Positions 1-7,298 of a stretch of 20,172 nucleotides of DNA are shown piece by piece. The translations under genes were made by a program, and so were the position numbers. This stretch comes from an uncultured Eubacteriales bacterium. Lineage in GTDB: Bacteria; Bacillota; Clostridia; Oscillospirales; Oscillospiraceae. The notes under the pieces are model-generated. The model had not been told where the DNA came from and searched no databases. It saw only the letters and a list, made by a program, of their open reading frames with translations. The stretch is taken from positions 1-20,172 of the forward strand of contig USLX01000029.1 of NCBI GenBank assembly GCA_900555665.1, given 5' to 3'. Position 1 is the first letter of the stretch, and each line of letters begins with the position of its first letter.

Positions 1-7
1 TGGACGG

Positions 8-40
8 CAGCGGGGCGAAAAGACTTTTTCGGCACGCTGA
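8..40. repeat. 33-bp dispersed repeat, copy A
   Basis: This 33-base stretch matches 9485-9517 at 30 of 33 positions; all three differences are G/A changes. The core AAAAGACTTTTTCG is nearly self-complementary. In both copies the repeat runs directly into a GC-rich hairpin, and no gene can be seen in it. Dispersed repeats of this kind are plausible in gut Clostridia, but I can only see these two copies. Confidence 0.6.
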
Positions 41-65
41 CGGCCCCGGAATGCTTCCGGGGCCG
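41..65. terminator. GC-rich hairpin after the YwlG-family gene
   Basis: CGGCCCCGGAA pairs perfectly with TTCCGGGGCCG across a 3-base loop (11 bp). It lies just past the stop codon of the minus-strand gene at 71-622, so it probably ends that transcription unit. No run of T follows directly on either strand. The nearest U-rich stretch on the minus strand is inside the adjoining 33-bp repeat, so intrinsic termination is likely but not certain. Confidence 0.5.
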
Positions 66-70
66 GGGAC

Positions 71-622
71 TTATTTCATGTCTTCGCGATAGCGCGCGCG
101 CTCACCGCCGACGTAGGGCGGGCGCGTCCGGGCGCAGAGGATGTTCGCCTCGCCGATCTGCTTGATCGAAAGACGGACGGGAACCGCGACCTCCTTCAGA
201 TGCATGCCGATGAGCGTGCCGCCGATGTCGAGGCCCGCCTTGGCGCGCACATGCGTCACGGCCACAGGATGCTCAAATCGGGCGAAGGCCGTCGTCGCGA
301 ACGAGCCGCCCGCGTGCTCCCACGGCTGGACGTTGACCACATCGAGGCCATATTTCTCTGCCGCTTCCTCTTCCACGATCAGCGACCGGTTGAGATGTTC
401 GCAGCACTGCGCCGCCAGATAAATTCCGCGTTTCTGCAGAACCGGGTAGATGCCCTCAAACGCAGCCTGCGCCGCAGGAAGGCTCGAACCCTTGCCGATC
501 TTCTGCCCAACCATCTCGCTCGACGAGCAGCCGACGACGAAAATGTCGCCCGCCTTCAGCTTCGCGGCGTCCAGCAGCTCCAAAACCGCCTGCCGGGCCT
601 GCGCGGTGATCTCTTCATACAT
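71..622 (-). CDS. ywlG: UPF0340 / YwlG-family protein (TIGR01440, DUF436)
   Basis: This 183-residue protein has the length and sequence of the UPF0340 (DUF436, YwlG) family, which is common in Bacillota and has no established biochemical role. Recognisable blocks are VVGCSSSEMVGQKIGKGSS near residues 29-47, AAQCCEHLNRSL near 70-81, QPWEHAGGSFAT near 99-110 and AKAGLDIGGTLIGMHLK near 127-143. The conserved Ser/Cys/His/Glu residues suggest a small-molecule binding site, but that is inference. The start has a good site (GGAGGA, about 8 bases upstream). The gene follows the ECF S component by 13 bases on the same strand, so the two are probably cotranscribed. No signal peptide or membrane segment is visible. 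Family assignment is firm; function is unknown. Confidence 0.88.
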   Translation of the reverse strand: MYEEITAQARQAVLELLDAAKLKAGDIFVVGCSSSEMVGQKIGKGSSLPAAQAAFEGIYPVLQKRGIYLAAQCCEHLNRSLIVEEEAAEKYGLDVVNVQPWEHAGGSFATTAFARFEHPVAVTHVRAKAGLDIGGTLIGMHLKEVAVPVRLSIKQIGEANILCARTRPPYVGGERARYREDMK

Positions 623-635
623 ACCGGATTCCTCC

Positions 636-1151
636 TCAGGCCGCAGCCTTTTTGATCTGCGGAACCTTGCTCAGCACGGCATAGAGCGCCGAGGCCAGGA
701 TCACGCCGGCCACCGCCTGGATCGCGTTGCCGCCGATGCTGCCCGCTGCCGCGAGTCCATAGCGGAGGAAAATGCTCTCATACAGGAAATAGCCAAGCAC
801 CATCCATGCTTCGCCCGCGATGCTGGCGACGATGGGGGCGGCCTTGGTCTTGCTGCCGAGGGCCTTTAGGATGGCCGCCGCGATGACCGCGATGAGCGCC
901 TTGATGACAAAGGTGCCCGGCGCGAACACGGCGTAGCCGGAGAGAATGTCGGCCAGGGCGGAGCCGATGCCGCCCGCTGCCGCGCCATAGACCGGCCCGA
1001 GCAGGAAAGCGCCCAGCAGCACAACGCAGTCGCCGAGGTTGATATAGCCGTCCGTTGCCGGGATCGGCACACGGATGATATTGGTCGCCACAAAGATCAG
1101 CGCCGCAAACAGCGCGGCCAGCACAAGACGGTATAATTTCTGATGTTTCAT
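636..1151 (-). CDS. ECF transporter S component (vitamin or precursor uptake)
   Basis: This 171-residue, very hydrophobic protein has about five to six membrane segments, as in substrate-binding S components of energy-coupling factor transporters. The N-terminal helix has the alanine-rich pattern LVLAALFAALIF, the type that docks on the EcfT scaffold. GGIGSALADILSGY near residues 60-73 is typical of the family. The shared EcfA/A'/T module is not in this window, as is normal for group II S components. The start at 1151 is chosen because GGAGG sits seven bases upstream; an in-frame start at 1235 has no such site and would place the promoter inside the gene. The substrate cannot be named from the sequence: riboflavin, pantothenate, thiamine precursor, pyridoxine and queuosine precursor remain possible. 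It leads a two-gene unit with the YwlG-family gene. Confidence 0.85.
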   Translation of the reverse strand: MKHQKLYRLVLAALFAALIFVATNIIRVPIPATDGYINLGDCVVLLGAFLLGPVYGAAAGGIGSALADILSGYAVFAPGTFVIKALIAVIAAAILKALGSKTKAAPIVASIAGEAWMVLGYFLYESIFLRYGLAAAGSIGGNAIQAVAGVILASALYAVLSKVPQIKKAAA

Positions 1152-1185
1152 GGGAAGAGCCTCCCGCTTTCTTGATGATGGCACC

Positions 1186-1214
1186 AGCATAGCGCAAAAA
1201 CTGGACTGATTCAA
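1186..1214 (-). promoter_or_regulatory. Sigma-70-type promoter for the ECF S component unit
   Basis: Read on the minus strand, TTGAAT (1209-1214) and TATGCT (1186-1191) are separated by exactly 17 bases, a good match to the housekeeping consensus. Transcription would begin near 1180, about 30 bases before the ATG at 1151. An inverted repeat overlaps the -35 element. Confidence 0.65.
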
Positions 1215-1225
1215 GCTCCAGTTTT
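1197..1225. promoter_or_regulatory. Inverted repeat over the -35 element, probable operator
   Basis: AAAACTGGA (1197-1205) and TCCAGTTTT (1217-1225) form a perfect 9-bp inverted repeat with an 11-base centre. The centre holds the -35 hexamer of the minus-strand promoter. The repeat lies upstream of the predicted start site, so it should act as a DNA site for a dimeric regulator and not as an RNA hairpin. A further CCAGTTT half-site occurs near 1242. The regulator is not identified. Confidence 0.5.
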
Positions 1226-1389
1226 GTAAAATCAAATAGGGCCAGTTTGAGGATATAGGCCGCGATTGTGAAAAACGGGCAAAACAGCGAAAAAAACTAA
1301 AAATTTTTGTGGTTTTTCGATATTGCCGAAGGCTCTGAAATATGTTCTAATATTTATACATGATAAACTCCGGATATCCAAAATTTTTT

Positions 1390-1398
1390 TGATATACT
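1390..1398 (+). promoter_or_regulatory. Extended -10 promoter for carAB
   Basis: TGATATACT is an extended -10 motif (TG, one base, TATACT). No good -35 lies 16-18 bases upstream, which an extended -10 can make up for. Transcription would start near 1405, giving a leader of only about 20 bases before the carA ATG. That leaves no room for a PyrR-type attenuator after this start. Confidence 0.5.
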
Positions 1399-1411
1399 GA
1401 AAAAATATTCA
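1398..1411. promoter_or_regulatory. ARG-box-like operator (possible ArgR site) at carAB
   Basis: TGAAAAAATATTCA differs at one position from the ArgR consensus TGAATWWWWATTCA. It covers the predicted transcription start of carAB, where a bound repressor would block initiation. Carbamoyl phosphate feeds arginine synthesis as well as pyrimidines, so arginine control is sensible. The region is AT-rich, so a chance match is possible. Confidence 0.4.
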
Positions 1412-1425
1412 TTTAGGAGAGAGCT

Positions 1426-2529
1426 ATGAGAGCAATAGACCGTAAGCTCGTCCTGGAGGACGGGAGCGAATATTCCGGCTACGGCTTCGGTGCACCGGGG
1501 GAGCGGGTGTGCGAGATCGTGTTCAACACCACGCTCGCCGGTTACCAGGAGATCGTCTCTGACCCGTCTTATACTGGTCAGCTCGTCGTGATGACCTATC
1601 CGCTCATCGGCAACTATGGCATCACAGAGGAGGATTTTGAGTGTAAATACCCCAGCCTCGGCGCGCTGGCGGTGTATGATTATAACGACATGCCCTCGAA
1701 TTTTCGCTACACGCGCACGCTCTCGGAGCTGCTCGAGGAAAACGGCATTCCGGCCATCTCCGGCATCGACACGCGCCGTCTTACGCGCAGCATCCGCGAC
1801 CTCGGCTCCCGCCGTGTGCTCATCACTGCGGCCGGGACGCCGACGGAGCAGGCGCTGGAGATCATCCGCGCCACGCCCGTGCCGCACGATTCCGTCGCCC
1901 GCGTCAGCAGCCGCAAGCGCTGGTATGCCCGGACGGCCAATCCGAAATTTCACGTCGTTGCCATCGACTGCGGCATGAAGCTGAACATTGTCCGCTCACT
2001 CACGGCGGCGGGCTGCAACGTGACGGTCGTGCCGTATCACACGGACGCGGAAACGATCGCCGCGCTCCGGCCGGACGGCGTTTTCCTCTCCAACGGCCCC
2101 GGAGATCCGGAGGACGTGACCGAGGTCATCGAAACCATCCGCGCCCTGCGCGGGCGCTTTCCGCTGTTCGGCATCTGCCTGGGGCACCAGCTGATCGCCC
2201 TGGCCTACGGCGCGAAGACCTATAAGCTGAAATTCGGCCACCGCGGCGGCAACCACCCGGTGATGAATCTCGAAACCGGCAAAATCGAGATGACCTCGCA
2301 GAACCACAGCTACGCCGTGGACGAGGACAGCCTCGCCGGCACGGGCCTGGTTGTGACACACCGGAATCTGCTCGACGGAACCGTCGAGGGGCAGCGCTGC
2401 GCGGCGGATCGCGTCTTCAGCGTCCAGTATCACCCGGAAAGCGCACCGGGGCCGCAGGACAGCGCCTATCTGTTTGCGGAATTTTTGCAGAGCATGAAGG
2501 AGGCGAAGGGCCATGCCGAAACGCACTGA
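1426..2529 (+). CDS. carA: Carbamoyl-phosphate synthase, small (glutaminase) subunit
   Basis: CarA hydrolyses glutamine and passes ammonia to CarB for synthesis of carbamoyl phosphate, the precursor of pyrimidines and arginine, in the cytoplasm. The 367-residue length is normal. The N-terminal CPSase domain (about 1-150) includes TLAGYQEIVSDPSYTGQ and IDTRRLTRSIRDLGS. The C-terminal class I glutamine amidotransferase domain has the nucleophile Cys251 in FGICLGHQ and the triad partners His336 and Glu338 in QYHPES. AGGAGA lies five bases before the ATG, supporting this start. Its 3' end overlaps carB by 17 bp and supplies carB's ribosome binding site, a sign of translational coupling. No other pyr or arg genes adjoin it. 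An ARG-box-like site lies at the promoter. Confidence 0.97.
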   Translation: MRAIDRKLVLEDGSEYSGYGFGAPGERVCEIVFNTTLAGYQEIVSDPSYTGQLVVMTYPLIGNYGITEEDFECKYPSLGALAVYDYNDMPSNFRYTRTLSELLEENGIPAISGIDTRRLTRSIRDLGSRRVLITAAGTPTEQALEIIRATPVPHDSVARVSSRKRWYARTANPKFHVVAIDCGMKLNIVRSLTAAGCNVTVVPYHTDAETIAALRPDGVFLSNGPGDPEDVTEVIETIRALRGRFPLFGICLGHQLIALAYGAKTYKLKFGHRGGNHPVMNLETGKIEMTSQNHSYAVDEDSLAGTGLVVTHRNLLDGTVEGQRCAADRVFSVQYHPESAPGPQDSAYLFAEFLQSMKEAKGHAETH

Positions 2530-5500
2530 CATCCATAAGATTCTCGTCATCGGTTCCGGCCCGATCGTCATCGGCCAGGCCGCGGAATTTGACTACGCGG
2601 GCACGCAGGCCTGCCTGGCCCTGCGGGAGGAGGGCTATGAGGTCATCCTGGCCAATTCCAATCCCGCCACCATCATGACCGACACCAGTATCGCCGACAA
2701 GGTCTATATGGAGCCGCTGACCGTGGCGTATCTCTCCCGGATCTGCCGCCTCGAGCGGCCGGACGCCATCGTCCCCGGCATCGGCGGGCAGACGGGGCTG
2801 AACCTCGCCATGCAGCTTTGGAAGCAGGGGGTTCTGGATGAGTGCGGCATCGAGCTGCTCGGCACGGACGCGCGGAGCATCGAGTGTGCCGAGGACCGGG
2901 AGCTCTTTAAAGAGCTCTGCGAGCGCATCGGCGAGCCGGTCGTCCCTTCCCGCATCACCTACAGCGCCGAAGAGGCCCTTGCCGCGGCGGCGGAGATCGG
3001 CTATCCGGTCATCCTGCGCCCGGCCTTCACGCTCGGCGGCACGGGCGGCGGCTTTGCCGACACGCCGGAGGAGCTGGCAGAAAAGATGAAAAACGCCCTG
3101 GCCCTCTCGCCTGTCCACCAGGTGCTGGTGGAAAAGAGCATCAAGGGCTATAAGGAGATCGAATATGAGGTCATGCGCGACGCCAACGACACGGCCATCA
3201 CCGTCTGCAACATGGAAAACCTCGATCCCGTCGGCATCCACACCGGCGATTCCATTGTCGTCGCACCGAGTCAGACGCTGACCAATAAGGAATTTCAGAT
3301 GCTGCGCAGCAGCGCGTTGAAGATTATCCGCGCGCTCGGCGTGCAGGGCGGCTGCAACGTGCAGTTTGCGCTCGACCCGCACTCGTTCCGTTACTATGTC
3401 ATCGAGGTCAATCCGCGCGTCTCACGCTCGTCCGCCCTGGCCTCCAAGGCCACGGGCTATCCCATCGCCCGCGTCTCGGCAAAGATCGCCGTGGGCTTGC
3501 GCCTCGACGAGATTCGCCTGGCCAATACGCCCGCCTGCTTCGAGCCTGCGCTGGACTATGTCGTGACCAAGCTCCCGCGCTTCCCGTTTGACAAATTTCC
3601 CGCTGCGCAGAACACGCTCTCCACGCAGATGAAGGCCACCGGCGAGGTGATGAGCGTGGGGCGCACCTTTGAAGAGAGCCTGCTCAAGGGCATCCGTTCG
3701 CTCGAGGAGGGGAAAAACCACCTCCACCTCGAGAAATTCGACTCCGCGCATATGACAGTCGATCAGCTCCTGGACTATATCAAAAACGGCACCGATGACC
3801 GCCTCTATGCCATCTCGCAGCTGATGTGGCTCGGCGTCGACCAGGCCCGGATCTGCGATGTCACGCAGATCGATATGTTCTTCCTGGATAAGATCCGGAA
3901 GATCGTCGATTTTGAGCGCGAGCTGGAGCAGAACATCGCCTCCCTGCCGCACCTGCGCGAGGCCAAGCGGCTTGGATTTTCCGATTCCTATGTCGCCGAG
4001 CTCTGGCACTGGTCGGAGGATGGGGTCTATGCCCTTCGCTGCCGCGCGGAGATTTTCCCCGTCTATAAAATGATCGATACCTGCGCCAGCGAATTTGACA
4101 GTTATGTGCCCTATTTCTATTCCACCTACGCCGAGGAAAACGAGTCTGTCGTCAAGGAGCGAAAAAAGGTCATTGTCCTCGGTTCCGGCCCGATCCGTAT
4201 TGGGCAGGGCGTCGAATTTGACTATTCCACTGTCCATGCTGTACGGACAATTCGGGAGCTCGGCTTTGAGGCCATCGTGGTCAATAACAACCCCGAAACC
4301 GTCTCCACCGACTATACCACTGCCGACAAGCTCTATTTTGAGCCGCTCACCTGTGAGGACGTCATGAACATCGTCCATCTCGAGCGGCCCCTCGGCGTCA
4401 TCGCCACGCTCGGCGGGCAGACGGCGGTCAACCTGGCAGAGCCTCTGGCACGGCGCGGCGTGCGCATCCTCGGCACCGGCTGCGACGCCATCGAAAAGGC
4501 GGAAAACCGCGATGCCTTTGACGCAGTCATCAAAGCCCTCGGCATCCCCAATCCGCAGGGCGTCGCCGTGACCGATATGGCCTCGGGCGTGGCCGCGGCG
4601 GCGGAGATCGGCTATCCCGTGCTTGTCCGGCCGAGTTTCGTCCTCGGCGGCCGCGCGATGGAGATTGTCGCCAATGAGACGATGCTCCGCCGCTATCTCG
4701 GCAACGCCTTCACCGTCGACGCGGAAAAGCCCGTGCTCATCGACAAATACCTGGTGGGCAAGGAGGTCGAGGTCGATGCGGTCTGCGATGGCGAGCGGGT
4801 CTTCCTGCCGGGCATTATGGAGCTCGTGGAGCGCACGGGCGTCCATTCCGGCGATTCCACGTCCGTCTACCCGCCCTTCTCCCTGTCCGCTGCCGTCAAG
4901 GCCACGATTTTGGAGGATACGACCCGGCTCGGCCTTGGCATTGGGATCGTTGGATTGTTCAATATTCAGTTTATCGTGGACGCGGAGGAGCATGTCTACG
5001 TCATTGAGGTCAATCCCCGTGCCTCGCGCAGCGTTCCCTTCCTCTCAAAGGCCACCGGCTGCCCCCTGGTCGCCATCGCGACACGCGCCATGCTGGGCCG
5101 GACGCTTACAAGCCAGGGGATCACCGAGCCAATGCTTTCGGAAAAGGAGATCTGGTACGTCAAGGCCCCTGCCTTCTCGTTTACCAAGCTCGACGGTATG
5201 GACGCCTACCTCTCGCCCGAGATGAAGTCGACCGGCGAGGCCATCGGCTATGACCGGAAGCTCAACCGTGCGCTCTGCAAGGCCATCGAGGCCTCCGGTG
5301 TCCGGATCAAGGATCACGGCACGGTCATTCTGACCCTGGCCGACGAGGACAAGGCCGAGGCCCTGCCGCTGGCCCGGCGGTTTTATGCGCTCGGCTTCCG
5401 CCTCGAGGCCACAGCGGGCACTGCCGCCTTCCTCCATGCCCACGGCATCCCCGCGACGCTGCGCGGCAAGCTCAGCGAGGGGAGTGAGGAGATTCTGGAC

Positions 5501-5701
5501 TCCATCCGTTCCGGCCATGTCAGCTACATCGTCAACACCCGTGCCATCCTCTCCGGAGTCCACTATGAAGACGGCGTCGCCATCCGCCGCTGCGCCATTC
5601 AAAACGGCGTCACCATCTTCACCTCGCTCGACACCGCGCGCATCGTGCTCGACGTGCTGGAGGAGAGCATCCCAAGCGTGTCCACCATTGATGGACGTTG
5701 A
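2513..5701 (+). CDS. carB: Carbamoyl-phosphate synthase, large subunit
   Basis: CarB uses two ATP, bicarbonate and ammonia from CarA to make carbamoyl phosphate. At 1062 residues it is full length (E. coli 1073). The two homologous halves each begin with an ATP-grasp synthetase module: KILVIGSGPIVIGQAAEFDY near residue 8 and KVIVLGSGPIRIGQGVEFDY near residue 552. The metal-binding pair in IEVNPR is Glu298/Asn300 in the first half and Glu832/Asn834 in the second. The middle (about 400-545) is the oligomerisation domain, and the C-terminal 130 residues or so form the MGS-like allosteric domain. AAGGAGG lies nine bases before the ATG inside carA. No frameshift is seen. Whether the effector is UMP, ornithine or neither cannot be told from reading alone. 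Confidence 0.97.
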   Translation: MPKRTDIHKILVIGSGPIVIGQAAEFDYAGTQACLALREEGYEVILANSNPATIMTDTSIADKVYMEPLTVAYLSRICRLERPDAIVPGIGGQTGLNLAMQLWKQGVLDECGIELLGTDARSIECAEDRELFKELCERIGEPVVPSRITYSAEEALAAAAEIGYPVILRPAFTLGGTGGGFADTPEELAEKMKNALALSPVHQVLVEKSIKGYKEIEYEVMRDANDTAITVCNMENLDPVGIHTGDSIVVAPSQTLTNKEFQMLRSSALKIIRALGVQGGCNVQFALDPHSFRYYVIEVNPRVSRSSALASKATGYPIARVSAKIAVGLRLDEIRLANTPACFEPALDYVVTKLPRFPFDKFPAAQNTLSTQMKATGEVMSVGRTFEESLLKGIRSLEEGKNHLHLEKFDSAHMTVDQLLDYIKNGTDDRLYAISQLMWLGVDQARICDVTQIDMFFLDKIRKIVDFERELEQNIASLPHLREAKRLGFSDSYVAELWHWSEDGVYALRCRAEIFPVYKMIDTCASEFDSYVPYFYSTYAEENESVVKERKKVIVLGSGPIRIGQGVEFDYSTVHAVRTIRELGFEAIVVNNNPETVSTDYTTADKLYFEPLTCEDVMNIVHLERPLGVIATLGGQTAVNLAEPLARRGVRILGTGCDAIEKAENRDAFDAVIKALGIPNPQGVAVTDMASGVAAAAEIGYPVLVRPSFVLGGRAMEIVANETMLRRYLGNAFTVDAEKPVLIDKYLVGKEVEVDAVCDGERVFLPGIMELVERTGVHSGDSTSVYPPFSLSAAVKATILEDTTRLGLGIGIVGLFNIQFIVDAEEHVYVIEVNPRASRSVPFLSKATGCPLVAIATRAMLGRTLTSQGITEPMLSEKEIWYVKAPAFSFTKLDGMDAYLSPEMKSTGEAIGYDRKLNRALCKAIEASGVRIKDHGTVILTLADEDKAEALPLARRFYALGFRLEATAGTAAFLHAHGIPATLRGKLSEGSEEILDSIRSGHVSYIVNTRAILSGVHYEDGVAIRRCAIQNGVTIFTSLDTARIVLDVLEESIPSVSTIDGR

Positions 5702-5741
5702 GATGCAAAAACAGTTTTTTCACCAAACGAAAATTTCCCTC

Positions 5742-5770
5742 TTGACAATCGCCCGAAAATATGCTTAAAT
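5742..5770 (+). promoter_or_regulatory. Promoter of the T-box / trpXYZ transcription unit
   Basis: A perfect -35 TTGACA (5742-5747) is followed after 17 bases by TTAAAT (5765-5770). Transcription would begin near 5777, just before the T-box stem I. This is the best promoter match in the window, as expected where control is exerted later by attenuation. Confidence 0.8.
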
Positions 5771-5776
5771 ACGGGC

Positions 5777-6060
5777 AACCGAATCAAACCGTTGAGGAAG
5801 AGTGAGTACTCACAAACCTGCTTCCATCCAGAGAGCCGCCGGTGGTGCGAGTGCGGCAGGCGCAGTTGTGACGAATGGACTTCCGAGGGCGAGCGGAAAG
5901 GCAAACGCCGAGTATGCGAGACGGAGATGGGCGCTCCGTGATCAAAGGCCAGCATATGATCGTATGCGAAAGTGGGCGCGCAAGCGTCAAGCCGGGTGGC
6001 ACCGCAGGAAGTTTTCACATCCTGTCCCAGCAGAAATGCTGAGACAGGATTTTTTGTTTT
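5777..6060 (+). ncRNA. T-box riboswitch, tryptophan specifier (TGG)
   Basis: This leader RNA senses uncharged tRNA. The T-box sequence GGGTGGCACCGC (5994-6005) is diagnostic. In stem I, GGAAG (5796-5800) pairs with CTTCC (5880-5884) and TCACAA (5810-5815) with TTGTGA (5866-5871). This leaves a specifier loop CGAATGGA in which TGG (5876-5878) is followed by the usual purine, so the tRNA is tRNA-Trp. The distal part of stem I has the characteristic CAGAGAG bulge strand and GGTGGTGCGAG loop. The acceptor-binding TGGC (5997-6000) would pair with GCCA, fitting the G discriminator base known for bacterial tRNA-Trp. CAGGA (6005-6009) can pair with TCCTG (6020-6024) to form the antiterminator, which excludes the terminator that follows. 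It controls the trpXYZ genes downstream. Confidence 0.93.
6019..6060 (+). terminator. Regulated intrinsic terminator of the T-box
   Basis: ATCCTGTC (6019-6026) pairs with GACAGGAT (6043-6050), and AGC with GCT, across a short internal mismatch and a six-base loop. A run of T with one G follows (6050-6060). Its 5' arm overlaps the 3' arm of the antiterminator, so the two structures exclude each other. Confidence 0.88.
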
Positions 6061-6077
6061 TCCAAGGAGGAATTTTT

Positions 6078-6137
6078 ATGAAGCAGTTTATGAAACTCAC
6101 CAAACGATGGCGTCCCCACTGTGAAGAGAACCGATAA
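6078..6137 (+). CDS. Short leader ORF (19 codons) after the T-box
   Basis: This ORF encodes MKQFMKLTKRWRPHCEENR, a basic 19-residue peptide with one Trp codon. It has the strongest ribosome binding site nearby, AAGGAGG seven bases before the ATG. It lies after the T-box terminator and 41 bases before trpX, so it should be made only when read-through occurs. I recognise no family. It could be a regulatory leader peptide (compare the T-box plus rtpLP leader peptide of the B. subtilis anti-TRAP operon, where both sense tryptophan), an enhancer of trpX translation, or a chance ORF. A single Trp codon makes ribosome stalling a weak argument. No terminator hairpin is seen between it and trpX. Confidence 0.4.
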   Translation: MKQFMKLTKRWRPHCEENR

Positions 6138-6178
6138 CCACACCCCAATTTGACTTCATCACAGAAAGGACTTTCATT

Positions 6179-7297
6179 ATGAAAAAGATCATCGCTCTCA
6201 TCCTCGCAGCCATGATGCTGCTCTCCTGCGCCGCCTGCGCCTCCAAGACCACGGACGCCGCGGCCTCCACCGCCGATCCCACCACGAACACCACGGAACC
6301 TGCCGATACCGCAGAACCCGCTGAATCCACCGACGCCGCCGAAGGCACCGATTCCGGCAAGGTCTTCAAGATCGGCCTTTGCAACTACGTCGATGACGCG
6401 TCCCTCAACCAGATCGTGGACAACATCCAGACGCAGCTCGCCGCCCTCGGGGAGCAAAGCGGCGTGACGTTCGAAGTCGCATACGACAACTGCAACGCCG
6501 ACGCGAACGTCCTCGCCCAGATCATCTCGAACTTCAAGGCCGACGGCGTCGACCTGATGATCGGCGTGGCCACCCCGGTTGCCATCTCGATGCAGGCCGA
6601 GACCGAGGGCACCGACATCCCGGTCGTCTTCTCCGCTGTCTCCGATCCGATCTCCTGCGGCCTCGTCTCCTCGCTTGACGCTCCCGGCGCCAACATCACC
6701 GGCACGTCCGACGCGCTCGACACCAGCGCCGTCCTGAACCTCATCTTCGCCGCGAACCCCGACGCCGCCAACATCGGCCTGCTCTACAACGTCGGCCAGG
6801 ACTCCTCCGCGACCCCGATTGCCGATGCAAAGGCCTATCTCGACGCGAAGGGCGTCAGCTATAAGGAATACACCGGCACGACCGTCGATGAGATCATCCT
6901 CGCGGCCCAGGCCGCCGTGGCCGACGGCGTCGACGCCATCTTCACCCCGACCGACAACACCGTCATGACTGCCGAGCTCTCCATCTATGAAATGTTCGCC
7001 GAGGCCGGCATCCCGCAGTACACCGGCGCAGACTCCTTTGCCCTCAACGGCGCGTTCCTCGGCTACGGCGTCGACTACGCGAACCTCGGCGTCGAGACCG
7101 CCAACATGGTCGCCGACATCCTGGTAAACGGCAAAAACCCCGCCGAAATGCCCGTCATGACCTTCGACAACGGCACCGCTACCGTCAACACCGAGACCTG
7201 CGCGGCCCTCGGCTTCGACTACGATCAGATCGCCGAGACCTTCGCGCCCTACTGCACCAAGGTGCAGCCGATCCAGACCGCCGAAGCGTTTGAATAA
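6179..7297 (+). CDS. trpX: Tryptophan ABC transporter, substrate-binding lipoprotein (TrpX-like)
   Basis: This 372-residue protein starts with a lipoprotein signal (MKKIIALILAAMMLLSCAAC), with acylation at Cys17 or Cys20. A Thr/Ala/Pro/Glu-rich linker follows to about residue 60, then a two-lobe binding domain of the ABC_sub_bind family (PF04392). Recognisable blocks include KIGLCNYVDDASLNQIVDNI, IGVATPVAISMQ, PVVFSAVSDPISCGLVSS and ITGTSDALDT. Proteins of this family encoded with a type-2 permease and ATPase under a Trp T-box are known as TrpX of the TrpXYZ transporter. The tryptophan assignment rests on the TGG specifier upstream, not on binding residues. AAAGGA lies about eight bases before the ATG. 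A MITE-like element begins two bases after the stop codon. Confidence 0.88.
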   Translation: MKKIIALILAAMMLLSCAACASKTTDAAASTADPTTNTTEPADTAEPAESTDAAEGTDSGKVFKIGLCNYVDDASLNQIVDNIQTQLAALGEQSGVTFEVAYDNCNADANVLAQIISNFKADGVDLMIGVATPVAISMQAETEGTDIPVVFSAVSDPISCGLVSSLDAPGANITGTSDALDTSAVLNLIFAANPDAANIGLLYNVGQDSSATPIADAKAYLDAKGVSYKEYTGTTVDEIILAAQAAVADGVDAIFTPTDNTVMTAELSIYEMFAEAGIPQYTGADSFALNGAFLGYGVDYANLGVETANMVADILVNGKNPAEMPVMTFDNGTATVNTETCAALGFDYDQIAETFAPYCTKVQPIQTAEAFE

Positions 7298-7298
7298 A

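Noticed and set aside
1236..1425. A riboswitch or PyrR attenuator before carA
   Set aside because: No PyrR-type anti-antiterminator or terminator hairpin could be found, and the best promoter leaves a leader of only about 20 bases.
3422..4993. A 523-codon open frame on the minus strand within carB
   Set aside because: It lies wholly opposite carB, has no domain or ribosome binding site, and is explained by codon bias of carB.
5802..6137. A 111-codon plus-strand open frame through the T-box leader
   Set aside because: The sequence is a structured T-box RNA. Only the last 19 codons, which have their own ribosome binding site, are kept as a possible leader ORF.
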